Assembly (NCBI GenBank): GCA_963846855.1 | Contig: CAWJXK010000008.1 | Span: 1,860,001 to 1,924,000, forward strand | DNA: 64,000 nucleotides | Direction: 5' to 3' | Source of the DNA: CAIWHR01 sp963846855 | GTDB lineage: Bacteria; Pseudomonadota; Gammaproteobacteria; Burkholderiales; Casimicrobiaceae | In this document: positions 37,083 to 47,436 of the stretch, piece after piece | Position numbering within the stretch: position 1 is the first letter of the stretch | How the letters are laid out: each line of letters opens with the position of its first letter | Translations under genes and position numbers: made by a program | The notes under the pieces: generated by a model | The model's input: the letters and a program-made list of their open reading frames with translations, nothing else | Told to the model about the DNA's origin: nothing | The model's database searches: none

Positions 37083-38984
37083 CTACTTTCCTTCCGAGAG
37101 CTTCGCGCGCATCGCCTTCACGACGTCGCCCGGTTTGATCGGCTGACCGCGGGCCTGACTCCAGCAGTCGATGTCGACGAGAAAGCGCGACCGCAGCATC
37201 AGCGCGAGCGCCGAGTAGCGGCGGTTGTCCTCGTCGATCAATTCGTCCTCGCGCCGATCCGACCAGTTGCTTTCCACCGTCATGACCTTGCGAAACTTGT
37301 GCAGGATTTCGCGGATGCCGGACGGCAGCGGCTGGATGAATCGCAGGTGCAGCGACGAGACCTTGAGTCCCTCGGCGCGCGCGCGGTCGACGGCTTCCTC
37401 GATTGCGCCCTGTGTGCTGCCCCACCCGACGACCAGCAGATCGCCTTCGGGATCGCCATGCACCGGCGGGGTCTTCAGCGTCTTCTGCAGCGCCGCCAGC
37501 TTCAGGCTCCGTGCGCGCAGGCCTTCCTCGTTGGTCGCCGGGTCGTAGGCGACCTTGCTCATCCGGTCGTGCGCGAGGCCGGTTAGCGTATGCATGCCGT
37601 TCGGCTGCCCGGGGATGAAGCGATGCGCGATGCCGGTCACCGGATCCCAGTCGTAGGGTTTCGCGCCTTCAGGCACGGGCGACTGGTCGAGCGGCGGGGC
37701 GAGCCAATCCTCGGAGAATTGCGGCCGCGGGAACGGCTGCTGGGCAGTGGCGAGGCTCGCATCCGACAGCACGACGACGACCATGTTGAAGGTCTCGGCA
37801 ATCTTGCGCGCGGTGATGATCGAATAGAAGCAGTCCTCGATGTCGCTGACGGCCATGACCACCTTCGGCGCGTCGCCGTGACCGCCGTAGACAGCGCACA
37901 GCAGGTCGCCCTGCTCCACCTTCGTGGGCTGACCCGTGCTGGGGCCGCCGCGCTGGACGTTGACGACGACCAGCGGGATCTCGGCCATCACCGCGAGCCC
38001 GAGTCCTTCCTGCTTCAGCGAGTATCCCGGTCCCGACGTGATCGTGACCGCGCAGCGGCCGGCGTACGAGGCGCCGATCGCGAACGCGCACGCGGCGATC
38101 TCGTCCTCGGCCTGATGGACCATGCCGCCAACACGCTCGAAGACATCCGACAAATAATGCGACGCGGACGTGGCTGGCGTGATCGGATACATCGCGCAGA
38201 TGTCCATGCCGGAGGCAAGCACGCCGAGCGCGATCGCCGTATTGCCGTTGACGACGATCTGCGGCTCCTTCGACCGCTCCGCGGGGATCGCGTACTTGAA
38301 GTCGAGGTTCGCCTCCGCCCACGCGAAGCCGGCCTCGAGCAGCTGCACGTTGGTGGCAATGACCTTTGCGTCCTTCTTGCCGAAGATGCGCGCGACCTGG
38401 TCGCGTGCGAGCTGCATGTCGAGGCTGTAGATGCTGGCCAGCATGCCCAGCACGAACATGTTCTTGCCGCGCCGCGCGTCGGTCATCAACGATCGGCACT
38501 CGCGCTCCAGCGGAATCTCGATGACGCGAAAACCGCCGGCATTGAGGGACGTTACCGTCTCGAGATAGGACGCGACGATCGCCGGATCCTTGTGCTCGCG
38601 CCACATGTCCTCGAGCAGGATCGTCGCACCCGGCTTGAGCTCGCCGGTGCGCACCCTGCCCAGCAGGACCTGCTCGTTGAACGCCACGACCAGCTCGGTC
38701 TCGTCGCCGCCGTTGGTGACTCGCTTGGCGCCGATCCGGATCCGGATGCCGCTCGCGCCGGCGACGCTGCGCGCCGGCGGCTGGATCTCGGCCGGGATGA
38801 TTTCCTCGGTCCAGATGCCGTTGCCGCTGCGCGCGGCGATGGCCGCGAGCGACTGGCCGCAGCGTTGCGCGCCCTCGCCCGAGTCGCTGATCACCTCGAC
38901 GACGTGCTCGGTCAGGATCTTGGCGCGCTTGGCGCTGCCCGTCCCTGATTTGGTGGTTCGTTCGAGCAGTGCAGCGTCGGTCAT
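37083..38984 (-). CDS. korA: 2-oxoacid:acceptor oxidoreductase alpha subunit with fused gamma domain (first copy)
   Basis: Protein of 633 residues: gamma domain first (SDSGEGAQRCGQSLAAIAAR, VVAFNEQVLLGRV), then the alpha domain (NGNTAIALGVLASGMDICAMYPITPATSASHYL, AEDEIAACAFAIGASYAG, TSGPGYSLKQEGLGLAVMAEIPLVVV, QRGGPSTGQPTKVEQGD). The C-terminal domain II has VVGWGSTQGAIEEAV. It matches KorA of proteobacterial 2-oxoglutarate:ferredoxin oxidoreductases. Second-to-third gene of the nfnA-nfnB-korA-korB-unknown transcript; 40 bp after nfnB. Confidence 0.9.
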   Translation of the reverse strand: MTDAALLERTTKSGTGSAKRAKILTEHVVEVISDSGEGAQRCGQSLAAIAARSGNGIWTEEIIPAEIQPPARSVAGASGIRIRIGAKRVTNGGDETELVVAFNEQVLLGRVRTGELKPGATILLEDMWREHKDPAIVASYLETVTSLNAGGFRVIEIPLERECRSLMTDARRGKNMFVLGMLASIYSLDMQLARDQVARIFGKKDAKVIATNVQLLEAGFAWAEANLDFKYAIPAERSKEPQIVVNGNTAIALGVLASGMDICAMYPITPATSASHYLSDVFERVGGMVHQAEDEIAACAFAIGASYAGRCAVTITSGPGYSLKQEGLGLAVMAEIPLVVVNVQRGGPSTGQPTKVEQGDLLCAVYGGHGDAPKVVMAVSDIEDCFYSIITARKIAETFNMVVVVLSDASLATAQQPFPRPQFSEDWLAPPLDQSPVPEGAKPYDWDPVTGIAHRFIPGQPNGMHTLTGLAHDRMSKVAYDPATNEEGLRARSLKLAALQKTLKTPPVHGDPEGDLLVVGWGSTQGAIEEAVDRARAEGLKVSSLHLRFIQPLPSGIREILHKFRKVMTVESNWSDRREDELIDEDNRRYSALALMLRSRFLVDIDCWSQARGQPIKPGDVVKAMRAKLSEGK

Positions 38985-39024
38985 GGAAGGGCCTTGTGGT
39001 GAAGAATGGACGCGAAGTGCGGTG

Positions 39025-40524
39025 TCAGGCGAGCCGGATCCGGGCGAAGCCGTGCTCGCGGCGCGCGATGCCGAAGCGCATGCCCGCCGGATCGGCGTCG
39101 TAGACCGACTCGGTGTCGCGCAGGCCGAGATAGGCCTTCATGCCGCGCGCGGCCCGGCGCCCCGCGCCCATCGCCTCGATGACGGTCGCGGCGCCGGTGA
39201 CGATGTCGCCGCCCGCGTAGACGCCCGCGATCGACGTCGCGAGATTCTCGTCGGTAGCGATGTAGCCGCGCTTGTTGAGCTTCAGCTTCGAGGTCTGTCC
39301 GATGATCGGATTCGCATTGGTGCCGATGGCGAACACGACCATGTCGGTCTCGAGCTCGAATTCGCTGCCCGGAATGACGACGGGACGCCGGCGTCCCGAC
39401 TCGTCGGGTTCGCCCAGCTCCATCCGGACGCAGCGCAGCGCCCGCACCGTCTTGTTCTCGTCGCCCAGGATTTCAATGGGGCTCGACAGCCAGTTGAAGT
39501 CCACGCCCTCTTCCCCGGCGTGGTGGATTTCCTCTTTGCGCGCGGGCGCCTCGGTCTTCGAGCGCCGGTATACACAATGCACCGACTCGGCACCGAGCCG
39601 CAGCGACACGCGCAGCGCGTCCATCGCCGTGTTGCCGGCGCCGATGACGGCGACATGCTTGCCGGGTTTCAACGGCGTGTCGAAATTCGGATAATCACGG
39701 GCGCGCATCAGGTTGCAGCGCGTCAGGAGCTCGTTGGCGGAGAGCACGCCATTCAGCGATTCCCCCGGGATTCCCATGAAGCTCGGATAGCCCGCGCCGG
39801 TGCCGATGAAGACCGCGTGGAAACCCATCTCGGTGACCATCTGCTCGATCGTGAACAGCCGGCCGACCAGCGTGTTGCATTCGAACTTGATGCCGAGCTG
39901 CTTCAGCTTGTCGAGCTCGGCGTCGATCACCTCGTTCGGCAGGCGGAAGTCCGGTATGCCGTACTTCAGCACGCCGCCCGGCTGGTGGAACGCCTCGTAG
40001 ACGGTCACATCGCAGCCGGCCTTCGCCATGTCGGCGGCGCAGGCCATTCCCGCGGGGCCGGCGCCGACGATGCCGACCTTGTATCCGGAGGGCTCGATGT
40101 ACGGAATGTTGGCCCAGCCTTCCTTGATCGCCATGTCGCCGACGAAGCGCTCGAGGCGGCCGATCGCGACCGGCTCCAGCGTGTCGCCCACCGTGCATAC
40201 ACCCTCGCACTGGTTCTCCTGCGGGCAGACGCGGCCGCAGATCGACGGGAGGAGGTTGGTGTCGGTGATGATGTCGTAGGCGCCGTGATGGTGCTTCTCG
40301 ACGATCTTCTGGATGAACGCCGGGATGTCGATGCCGACCGGACAGCCGCGCACGCAGGGCTGGTCGGGGCATTGCAGGCAGCGGTCGGCCTCGACCAGCG
40401 CTTCCTCGAGTCCGTAGCCCAGCGACACCTCGCTGAAGTTGCGCGCACGCACTTTCGGGTCCTGCTCCCGCATCGGCGTCCGCGCCTGCGGAATCGTCCG
40501 GATCGTTTTCTTCTTCGCAGCCAT
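39025..40524 (-). CDS. NfnB/GltD-like NADPH-dependent flavoprotein
   Basis: Flavoprotein of 499 residues. N-terminal ferredoxin-like helical domain with two Fe-S sites (CLQCPDQPCVRGCPVGIDIP and CGRVCPQENQCEGVC), FAD-binding GIVGAGPAGMACAADMAKAG, and NADPH-binding VAVIGAGNTAMDALRVSLRLG. The C-terminal GGDIVTGAATVIEAMGAGR closes the FAD fold. Together with the following NfnA-like gene this gives the two subunits of an NADH-dependent reduced ferredoxin:NADP oxidoreductase (NfnAB/SudAB). The start ATG shares one base with the upstream stop (TGATG). GltD for a glutamate synthase is less likely because no gltB is near. Confidence 0.85.
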   Translation of the reverse strand: MAAKKKTIRTIPQARTPMREQDPKVRARNFSEVSLGYGLEEALVEADRCLQCPDQPCVRGCPVGIDIPAFIQKIVEKHHHGAYDIITDTNLLPSICGRVCPQENQCEGVCTVGDTLEPVAIGRLERFVGDMAIKEGWANIPYIEPSGYKVGIVGAGPAGMACAADMAKAGCDVTVYEAFHQPGGVLKYGIPDFRLPNEVIDAELDKLKQLGIKFECNTLVGRLFTIEQMVTEMGFHAVFIGTGAGYPSFMGIPGESLNGVLSANELLTRCNLMRARDYPNFDTPLKPGKHVAVIGAGNTAMDALRVSLRLGAESVHCVYRRSKTEAPARKEEIHHAGEEGVDFNWLSSPIEILGDENKTVRALRCVRMELGEPDESGRRRPVVIPGSEFELETDMVVFAIGTNANPIIGQTSKLKLNKRGYIATDENLATSIAGVYAGGDIVTGAATVIEAMGAGRRAARGMKAYLGLRDTESVYDADPAGMRFGIARREHGFARIRLA

Positions 40525-41423
40525 CAATAGTGCTCCGGATCATTCCCGGCGGTCGCCGCCGCCAGCTCGTCGGCCTGCTTCATCAGCCGGCACGTGTCGT
40601 TCCAGTGCTCGAGGGCCATCCGCTCCTCGGCGGTGAAGCGCTTGAGGCGCGCCATGAGGTCGTCGAAGTCGACGAGGTGACCGTCGAAATCGGGCCCGTC
40701 GACGCAGGCGAACTTGATCTCGTTGCCGACCTTCACACGGCAGCCGCCGCACATCCCGGTGCCGTCGACCATCAGCGGATTGAGGCTCACCATCGTCTTT
40801 ATCTTGTGCGGCCGCGTCGCCTCCGCACTGCCCTTCATCATGATCGGCGGGCCGATCGCCACGCATTCGTCGATGTCGGGATGCTTGGCGATCGCCAGCC
40901 GGATGCCCTCGGCGACGGTGCCCTTGACGCCGGCCGAACCGTCGTCGGTGCACACGATCACCTCGTCGCACACCGTGTTGAACTTGTCGTCCCAGAACAC
41001 GAGGTCCTTGTTGCGGAATCCGATGACACCGATCACGTAGGCGCCCGCATCCTGGAACGCGCGCGCCTGCGGAAACATCGGCGCGACGCCCAGGCCTCCG
41101 CCCACACAGAGAACCTTCTTCACGTGACCGATCGGGCTCGGCACGCCCATCGGCCCCACCATCGCATAGAGCGAGCTGCCGACCCGGCAATTCCGCTGCA
41201 TCTCGCGCGTCGTCTTCCCGACCGCCTGGATGACCAGCGTGATCGTTCCCTTGTCGCGATCGAAATCCGCGATCGTCAGCGGGATGCGCTCGCCGTGCTC
41301 GGTCGCCATGACGATGACGAACTGGCCGGGTCGCGCGGCTCTCGCGAGCAGCGGGTGGCGGACCTCCAGCAGGTACGTGACGTCGGAAAAATCGTTCCGC
41401 GCGACGATCTCGAAATTCGACAT
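40524..41423 (-). CDS. NfnA/SudB-like ferredoxin-NAD(P) reductase subunit
   Basis: Protein of 299 residues of the dihydroorotate dehydrogenase electron-transfer/FNR family. FAD site near HPLLARAARPGQFVIVMA and RIPLTIADFD, NAD(P) site VLCVGGGLGVAPMFPQARAF, and a C-terminal [2Fe-2S] site in GTGMCGGCRVKVGNEIKFAC. It is the small subunit that pairs with the NfnB-like flavoprotein next to it. As first gene of the transcript, its promoter should lie in the 500-bp region upstream, where an FNR-like box occurs. Confidence 0.87.
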   Translation of the reverse strand: MSNFEIVARNDFSDVTYLLEVRHPLLARAARPGQFVIVMATEHGERIPLTIADFDRDKGTITLVIQAVGKTTREMQRNCRVGSSLYAMVGPMGVPSPIGHVKKVLCVGGGLGVAPMFPQARAFQDAGAYVIGVIGFRNKDLVFWDDKFNTVCDEVIVCTDDGSAGVKGTVAEGIRLAIAKHPDIDECVAIGPPIMMKGSAEATRPHKIKTMVSLNPLMVDGTGMCGGCRVKVGNEIKFACVDGPDFDGHLVDFDDLMARLKRFTAEERMALEHWNDTCRLMKQADELAAATAGNDPEHY

Positions 41424-41444
41424 GGTGATTGGGCTCGGATGAAT

Positions 41445-41603
41445 TTACCTGGCGCGCGGCGAGGCGCACCGGTGAGTCGGCGCCGCAGCCGGGTGCCGCG
41501 CGGCCGGGCCGCGGCGGGATCGCCGCGGCGAGGGGTGCGAAACGACCGCGCCGACCGACCGCCTCCGCGAACCGCTGGCGGTCAGATCCTGGTCGGCGTT
41601 CAA
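41445..41603 (-). CDS. Possible 52-residue Arg-rich small protein with ideal ribosome site
   Basis: A TTG-initiated frame (NADQDLTASGSRRRSVG onward) follows a perfect AGGAGG Shine-Dalgarno at a 7-nt spacing and ends 21 bp before nfnA. The composition, rich in Arg, Pro and Ala, could be simple GC-rich noise. In the same 500-bp gene-free stretch (41424-41922) I find the FNR box and no recognisable gene. It may be a translational leader for nfnA. Confidence 0.3.
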   Translation of the reverse strand: MNADQDLTASGSRRRSVGAVVSHPSPRRSRRGPAARHPAAAPTHRCASPRAR

Positions 41604-41737
41604 TTCGATTCCTCCTGATGACTCCATCCATCGCTCGAACCGGCACACCAGAATGACGGTGAATGCAGGCGTGATGGACGATGGAAGGATGCTACGCCGA
41701 GGCACTGCTGCTACAAAGCGCCGCACCCCCGATCCGT

Positions 41738-41751
41738 TTGATCTGCATCAG
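41738..41751. promoter_or_regulatory. FNR/Anr-like box between the ferredoxin cluster and selD
   Basis: TTGATCTGCATCAG matches TTGAT-N4-ATCAA at nine of ten positions. It lies about 315 bp before the nfnA start (minus) and about 170 bp before selD (plus), so it could act on either. Control of ferredoxin-dependent enzymes by oxygen is the natural reading. Consensus match only. Confidence 0.55.
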
Positions 41752-41922
41752 TTTTGCCTTAATTCGCGCGTCGGTTGCGACCTTCGGCGGCGGTGAACTT
41801 CGCCTCGCCCCGGAAAGTCCTATGGCGGAACCCCGATTGCCGCAGGGATTTACAATGACCAATGGGCCGCTTTGCCTGCGTTCGGCGAAGTTGGCAGCGC
41901 CTTCCCTTGCCCGAGACCCGAA

Positions 41923-42978
41923 ATGCCCGAAGCCGATTCACCGCCATTGCGCCTTACCCAGCTCTCCCACGGCGGGGGCTGCGGCTGCAAGATCGCGCCG
42001 GGCGTGCTGCGCGACATCCTCGGCCGCGCGGGAGGCGGCCTGCTCCCGAAGGACCTGCTGGTCGGGCTCGAGACGTCCGATGACGCCGCCGTTTACCGGA
42101 TCAACGAGCGGCAGGCGATCGTGGCAACGACGGACTTCTTCACGCCGATTGTCGACGACCCTCATGACTTCGGCGCGATCGCGGCGGCAAATGCGATCTC
42201 CGACGTGTATGCGATGGGCGCGACGCCGCTGTTCGCCCTCGCGCTCGTGGGAATGCCGATCGACAAGCTGCCGGTCGATACGATCCGCCGCATCCTGGAA
42301 GGCGGCGAGACGATTTGCGCGAAGGCGGGAATTCCGATCGCGGGCGGACACACGATCGACGCGGCGGAACCGATCTATGGTCTCGTCGCCATCGGCGTCG
42401 TCGATCCGGAACGACTCAAACGCAACGCCGGCGCGCGCCCCGGCGACCGGCTGGTGCTGGGCAAGCCGCTCGGCATCGGCATCTACAGCGCCGCGCTGAA
42501 GCAGGGGCGGCTCGGCGCCGAGCACTATGCCACGATGATCGCCAGCACCACGCAGCTCAACACGCCCGGCATCACGCTCGGCACGATGGAATCCGTTCAC
42601 GCGCTGACCGACGTCACCGGATTCGGCCTGCTCGGCCATCTGCTCGAAGTCTGCCGTGCCTCCGCCGCCACCGCCATGCTCGACTTCGCGCGGATCCCGC
42701 TGCATCCCGGCGTGCTGGCGCTGGCCCGCGCCGGATGCGTGACGGGAGCCTCCGGCCGGAACTGGAGCGGATACGGCAGCGAGGTGACGCTTCCTCCCGG
42801 CGCTACGAACGCGGAACGTGCGGTGCTGACCGATCCGCAGACTTCGGGCGGGCTTCTCGTCGCCTGCGCGCCTGACGCGGTGGACGAGGTGCTGGCGATC
42901 TTCCGCGCCGAGGGCTTCGCAGGGGCCGTTGAAATCGGCGCGATCTCCGCCGGCCCCGCGCGGGTCGAGGTACGATGA
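41923..42978 (+). CDS. selD: Selenide, water dikinase
   Basis: Makes selenophosphate from selenide and ATP (351 residues). The active site is LSHGGGCGCKIAPG, with the catalytic residue as ordinary Cys20 and Lys23. The ATP-binding aspartates are in SDDAAVY, TTDFFTPIVDDP and GGHTIDAAEPIYG; the C-terminal TDPQTSGGLLVA is invariant. The ATG at 41923 was chosen because only about 12 residues normally precede the GCGCK motif region. It is followed after 25 bp by egtB in the same direction. No selA, selB or mnmH is in the window. Confidence 0.95.
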   Translation: MPEADSPPLRLTQLSHGGGCGCKIAPGVLRDILGRAGGGLLPKDLLVGLETSDDAAVYRINERQAIVATTDFFTPIVDDPHDFGAIAAANAISDVYAMGATPLFALALVGMPIDKLPVDTIRRILEGGETICAKAGIPIAGGHTIDAAEPIYGLVAIGVVDPERLKRNAGARPGDRLVLGKPLGIGIYSAALKQGRLGAEHYATMIASTTQLNTPGITLGTMESVHALTDVTGFGLLGHLLEVCRASAATAMLDFARIPLHPGVLALARAGCVTGASGRNWSGYGSEVTLPPGATNAERAVLTDPQTSGGLLVACAPDAVDEVLAIFRAEGFAGAVEIGAISAGPARVEVR

Positions 42979-43003
42979 TGCAAATGCCCCGCCCGGAGCC
43001 GAG

Positions 43004-44307
<1,304 letters not shown>

Positions 44308-44308
<1 letters not shown>

Positions 44309-44595
44309 GGAGCCTCTACATAAGTATTCGCGGTTGCGACGGAGGCGTTTCGGGATGGGATGCCTAAGTTGCCAAATGAGGCGAGGCGAAGCCAATGGCC
44401 GGCCCCCCTTGGCGAGCCTCGCGACAAAGCAGACCGCCCGAAAAGCCCCGTCCCTTCGGGCTGCTGCCCGATGCGGCGTCTGCCGCGCCGCGCTCCTCGG
44501 CATCGTAGGCCGGGCTACGACCTTCGTCGCGCGTCTTGTATCCATCCGCATCGGGCGGAAGCAGCGCAATCGTGAATACTTATGCAGAGGCTCCC
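44308..44595. mobile_element. 288-bp element with 30-bp terminal inverted repeats (MITE-like)
   Basis: The ends are inverted repeats, 44308-44337 starting GGGAGCCTCTACATAAGTAT and the complement of 44566-44595 starting GGGAGCCTCTGCATAAGTAT, identical at 27 of 30 positions. The inside has no protein-coding frame that looks real. It fills the gap between the convergent egtB and egtD genes exactly, beginning in the last base of the egtB stop codon. No target duplication is obvious. The size and structure fit a non-autonomous DNA transposon remnant, which may also act as a bidirectional terminator. Confidence 0.7.
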
Positions 44596-44601
44596 AAGAG
44601 C

Positions 44602-45555
44602 CTATTCGGCGTGGAACACGGCGAAGTCGCCGGCAGGATCCTGCCAGCGGCGTACGCGTTCGAATCCGGCCCGCCGGAGCAGCGCGGCAAAATCGTCCGG
44701 CGCGTACTTGAACGAATTCTCGGTGTGGATGCGATCGCCCGCGGCGAATTCGCGCACGCCGTCGGCAAGAGAGACATGCTGCGGCGATGCCGCTTCGAGA
44801 TGTATCTCGACCCGCCCGGAGGCGGCGGCGTAGAAGGCGCGATGAATCCATCGGGCCGCGACGAAGTCGCTTCCGATCACGTGATTCACGTGATTGAGCG
44901 CATTGCGGTTGAACGCCGCGGTGACGCCGAGGGAGTCGGCGTAGGCCGCTTCGATGCGCTCTTCGGACTTCTTCGTGTCGACGCCGATGAGAAGGCCGCT
45001 CCCCGGAACGGTGCAATGACGCCGGATCTGGCCGATGAATCGCTGCGCCTCGCCGGGCGCGAAGTTGCCGATCGACGATCCGGGAAAAAAGAATGTCGCC
45101 GGCGCGTCGGTCAGGTCTTCCTGCAGATCGAGGCCCTCGGCGAAATCGGTGACGACTCCGAGCATCTCGACCGACGGATGCTGCGGCGCCATTCGCGCCA
45201 GCGCTTCGCCGATCGCGTCCTCCGCGATGTCGACCGCAAGATAGCGCGACGGCAGGAGCCATTCGAGCCATGCCTCACCCTTGCGACAGTCGCCGGCCCC
45301 GAGGTCGACGAACTGCCGCCCACGGCCGACGGCGCGCGCGATGTCGGCGCGGTGCGCATCGAAGATCGCGCGCTCGGTGCGCGTCAGGTAGTACTCCGGA
45401 AGCTCGCAGATCGCGGCGTACAGCGCGCAGCCCAGCCGATCGTAGAAATAGCGTGGCGCGAGGCGCGCCGGCGACGCGCGAAGGCCGGCGACGATCGCGC
45501 GGCGCTCCGCGGCAAGGTCGTGCTCCAGTCGCCTGACGATGCGTGGGGTCGACAT
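44602..45555 (-). CDS. egtD: L-histidine N(alpha)-methyltransferase EgtD
   Basis: SAM-dependent enzyme of 317 residues trimethylating histidine to hercynine, the substrate of EgtB. YFYDRLGCALYAAICELPEYYLTRTE and the SAM site FVDLGAGDCRKGEAWLEWL are family hallmarks, as are FFFPGSSIGNFAPGEA and AFNRNALNHVN. Encoded convergently to egtB. The ATG at 45555 matches the EgtD N terminus; a longer in-frame extension lacks homology. Confidence 0.93.
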   Translation of the reverse strand: MSTPRIVRRLEHDLAAERRAIVAGLRASPARLAPRYFYDRLGCALYAAICELPEYYLTRTERAIFDAHRADIARAVGRGRQFVDLGAGDCRKGEAWLEWLLPSRYLAVDIAEDAIGEALARMAPQHPSVEMLGVVTDFAEGLDLQEDLTDAPATFFFPGSSIGNFAPGEAQRFIGQIRRHCTVPGSGLLIGVDTKKSEERIEAAYADSLGVTAAFNRNALNHVNHVIGSDFVAARWIHRAFYAAASGRVEIHLEAASPQHVSLADGVREFAAGDRIHTENSFKYAPDDFAALLRRAGFERVRRWQDPAGDFAVFHAE

Positions 45556-45727
45556 TGTTCTTGTTGGATTGGGAGGCGAGCCGCAATCATAGCTTGCGGG
45601 GCCAAGGCTGATGCGGTTCGTCGCGTCCCGAATTGACGTAGGATGACGCCTCGCCCATCGATGATGGCGCGCGGAACCCGCCCGGTCGCCGGCCAAGGCT
45701 CCTGCCGCTCCCGACGATCGCCTCATC

Positions 45728-47345
45728 GTGCCACCTGCCAATTCCCGTAACGCCCTGCTGCCTGCCGCGGGGGGCGCTTCGCGGGCGCTCGGACTCTATC
45801 CCGCCGCCGGGTTCCGGATCGTGGAAGGGCATTCCCCCGAGGCGACCGGCCTTCCGCAGGCGCTGTGGTATTTCGAGGGCGAGACGATCGCGCTGCCCAA
45901 ACCCAGCTCGCCCGTCGCGGGGTTCGAGCCGGGCGTTGCGGTCGGCGCAGACCTCCGCGGATGGATGGCGACCCGCCGCGACTCCGATACGCCCGATTTT
46001 CCGCCGCTCGTCTGGATTGCCGCGCCGGAAGTGCGGGCCCATGCGCGGCTGTCTCTCAATGCGACCTCTGCCATCGTCCTCGGCAGCGTCCTGCAACTGC
46101 GTCTCGTGCCGCGCTTCGCGCTCAACCGTTCGTGGTTCAACGACGCATCGGCGGCGTTCTTCTCGCGTCGCGAAGTGAAGCTGCGCGGGCGCGTCGATGG
46201 CGGCGCTTTCGTCGCCCGCACGATCTGGCCGGAGGACTTTCACTTCCGGCGCCTTGCCGACACTGGCGATCTTCCGGACGCGGTGCCGTCCGTGGCGTCG
46301 CTGCGTGCGCGCGTCCGCGCGGAGCCCTCCGGCGGAGCACGCAGCCCGTTCTCGACGTCCACCCTGTGGCGCCGGCACGCGCTCGATCCGGACCTCACCG
46401 GCCGCACGATCCTCGGCTTCGTGCTGAACGGCGCTCAGGGCGACGACGACGAAGCACACGGCGGTCACCTGGCGCTCGTCACGGGCCGCGTCGCGCCGGA
46501 CGGGGCCATCGGCGACTGGCTCGTCAACAACTTCTACACGCTCGACAGCGAAAGCGAAAAAGGCATCATCGCGGCGCCGGTGCCGCTCGACAACTATCTC
46601 GCCGATCTCAACGCCGGTCAGAACTGGTACCGGCCGTCGTACCTGCTCGTCGCCGTGCTGTCGCAGCCCCGCGCCGCCGCGTTCGCCCAGTCCGCGCTGG
46701 CGCGCGTGTACAACCAGTTCTATCGCCACCAGCTCATCTACGCGCATCCAACGATGAATTGCGCCGGCATCACCGTGGACGCGCTGCGCGCGCTCGGGCT
46801 GCGCATCGCCGCCCGCGGCCCGACCAATCGCCTGCGCGCGTGGGCGTCGCTGCCCTTCGTCGCGATCCGCGAGCGCTCGCTCGGGAAGGCATTGGACGCC
46901 TTCGACTATCTCAACGAGGACCAGACCCGGCTGCTGCCGGCGGCCGCCTTCGAGGAAATCTTCGCGAGCCTGCGCCAACTCGCGACCGGCACCGGGCAAC
47001 GCGGCGCCAGCGGCAGGCTGGAGCAGATGCTCGCGGCGGACCTCGACGCGCTCGCGTTGCTGCAATCTTCCGCAGTTCCCGTCGAGCCGCGCGTGGGGAA
47101 CGGCGCCGGCGGTCACGATCCGGGAGATTCATGAGCGCCTGCCGCGCGACCGCGCGGAGCTCAAGATCATTCCGGTGCCGCCCCGTCCGTTTCCTCCGGA
47201 ATTGCGCGATCCCGATCTGCTGCCCGCGCCGCTGCGCGGCTCCGAGATCGCGGCCTTCGTGTGGGCGACGGTTTCCCTGGTCGGGATTCCGTGGGTCGCC
47301 TGGAGGCTGTGGCGCCGGCTCCGACGCCCGGCAGCCGCCACATGA
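45728..47345 (+). CDS. Hypothetical protein with permuted papain-like features and C-terminal membrane anchor, frameshifted in this sequence
   Basis: About 538 residues if one extra base near 47085-47110 is ignored. The main frame runs from a GTG at 45728; after the shift it continues TIREIHERLPRDRAELKIIP to a hydrophobic helix IAAFVWATVSLVGIPWVAW and a basic tail, ending at 47345. A histidine in HGGHLALVTG precedes a cysteine in HPTMNCAGITVDALRALG; this His-before-Cys order resembles permuted NlpC/P60 or LRAT-like cysteine peptidases. That is inference from motifs only. No ribosome site is evident before the GTG, so the start is uncertain. Divergent from egtD. Confidence 0.65.
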
Positions 47346-47436
47346 CGGCGCGTCGCGCAGTCGGGCTCCACGCACTCCGCATCCTTTGGCCTAGAATCAT
47401 CCGGACATGAACCGCAACGCGATAAGGAGCGTTCCC

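Noticed and set aside
39025..40524. Annotation as glutamate synthase small subunit (GltD)
   Set aside because: No gltB is near, and the neighbouring gene is an NfnA-like subunit, so an NfnB-type role fits better; the fold itself is shared by both.
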